Assembly (NCBI GenBank): GCA_018334735.1
Contig: JAGXLK010000100.1
Location: forward strand, 1-7,347
Origin: Planctomycetota bacterium
GTDB taxonomy: Bacteria > Planctomycetota > Brocadiia > SM23-32
DNA: 7,347 nt
Direction: 5' to 3'
Of the stretch, positions 7,071 to 7,347 are shown in pieces; positions within the stretch are counted from its first letter, which is position 1, and each line of letters begins with the position of its first letter. The position numbers and the translations under genes are program-made. The notes beneath the pieces were generated by a model, which was not told the DNA's origin, did not search any database, and saw only the letters and a program-made list of their open reading frames with translations.

Positions 7071-7098
7071 ATTATACCACACTTTCATCAGCATGCAA
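7071..7098 (-). promoter_or_regulatory. Sigma-70-type promoter for the regulator and cluster
   Basis: The minus strand shows TTGCAT (7098-7093), a 16-base spacer and a perfect TATAAT (7076-7071). The bases before it, TGG, make an extended -10. Predicted transcription start is near 7064, giving a leader of about 95 bases before the regulator's ATG. No comparable promoter is evident in the shorter gaps inside the cluster. Confidence 0.65.
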
Positions 7099-7123
7099 CA
7101 AATTATGTAACAACTGGCAACAA
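7095..7123. repeat. Three direct GYAACAA heptads over the -35 region
   Basis: The plus strand has GCAACAA at 7095-7101, GTAACAA at 7107-7113 and GCAACAA at 7117-7123, so start-to-start spacing is 12 and 10 bases, close to one helical turn. The first copy overlaps the -35 hexamer. The layout suits a regulator binding on one face of the helix; which protein would bind is unknown. Confidence 0.4.
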
Positions 7124-7347
7124 AGATTTGGATCTCGGAGGCTATCGGGGAAGCGGGATGGTTAAGAAACGCGTGTAGCAGGGGCTCTCCAGCCTGTGGA
7201 CCGGGTCGGCAGACCCGGATTGCTGTTCAGTGCAGACTTGTGGGGCCTTTGTATGCGTTTCCCGCGCGTTCCATTAGCCGTCCGTAGCTTTGATGTCATT
7301 TGATTTCTGAACAAAATGAAAGCGGTGCTCCGTTCGGCCGGAGGCCG
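7124..7347. other. Non-coding upstream region, no supported gene
   Basis: I see no convincing gene here. A minus-strand frame is open from the right edge to a stop at 7162-7164 (62 codons), but it is rich in Arg, Ser and Thr, shows no motif, and is probably chance. A plus-strand ATG at 7316 has no clear ribosome-binding site and leaves the window after ten codons. The far end (7335-7347) can form a 5-bp GC hairpin, CGGCC/GGCCG, cut by the window edge. Confidence 0.5.
7201..7218. other. GC-rich hairpin, perfect 7-bp stem
   Basis: CCGGGTC and GACCCGG pair perfectly around a GGCA loop. No T-run follows on either strand, so it does not look like a standard intrinsic terminator. It could be a structured boundary upstream of the cluster or a protein-binding site. 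Confidence 0.4.

Noticed and set aside
7201..7218. Hairpin considered as an intrinsic terminator
   Set aside because: No T-run on either strand, so it is recorded only as a hairpin.
7162..7347. Minus-strand frame open from the right edge, possible end of an upstream gene
   Set aside because: Sixty-two codons of low-complexity Arg/Ser/Thr-rich sequence; other frames stop early and nothing recognisable is present.

Overview
The window reads as part of a carbohydrate-use (pectin-type) locus from a member of the Planctomycetota/Verrucomicrobiota/Lentisphaerota/Kiritimatiellota superphylum. The basis is the pairing of secreted right-handed beta-helix lyases with pseudopilin-like proteins that carry an [16 protein letters not shown] helix followed by [14 protein letters not shown], a combination typical of those phyla. 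The exact lineage cannot be fixed from this sequence alone.

All supported genes lie on the minus strand and read right to left as one tight cluster: a LacI-family regulator (6970-5954), pseudopilin-like protein A (5941-5075), a secreted pectate-lyase-like protein with an extra C-terminal module (5036-2904), pseudopilin-like protein B (2811-1927), and a secreted DUF1961-pectate lyase fusion that runs off the left edge (1904 to <1). Intergenic gaps are 12, 38, 92 and 22 bases, so a single transcript is likely. The DUF1961 fusion is a clean open frame of 634 codons with no stop inside the window.

Upstream of the regulator, 6971-7347 is non-coding as far as I can tell. It holds a strong minus-strand promoter with a perfect TATAAT and an extended -10, an 11-bp perfect palindrome at the predicted transcription start, three direct GYAACAA heptads over the -35 region, and a compact GC-rich hairpin further up.

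Working model: the LacI-type protein senses a sugar released from the polymer and controls the cluster, probably including itself. The two lyases are exported and cleave a pectin-like polysaccharide; DUF1961 is also the family of YesU, from the Bacillus subtilis rhamnogalacturonan gene cluster. Each lyase gene directly follows a pseudopilin-like gene. This repeated pairing suggests, but does not prove, a link between the pseudopilin-like proteins and export, display or substrate contact of the lyases. The two pseudopilin genes share a 95-bp block at about 94% identity over the helix-coding region and are much more diverged elsewhere. One of them has a duplicated, interrupted leader.
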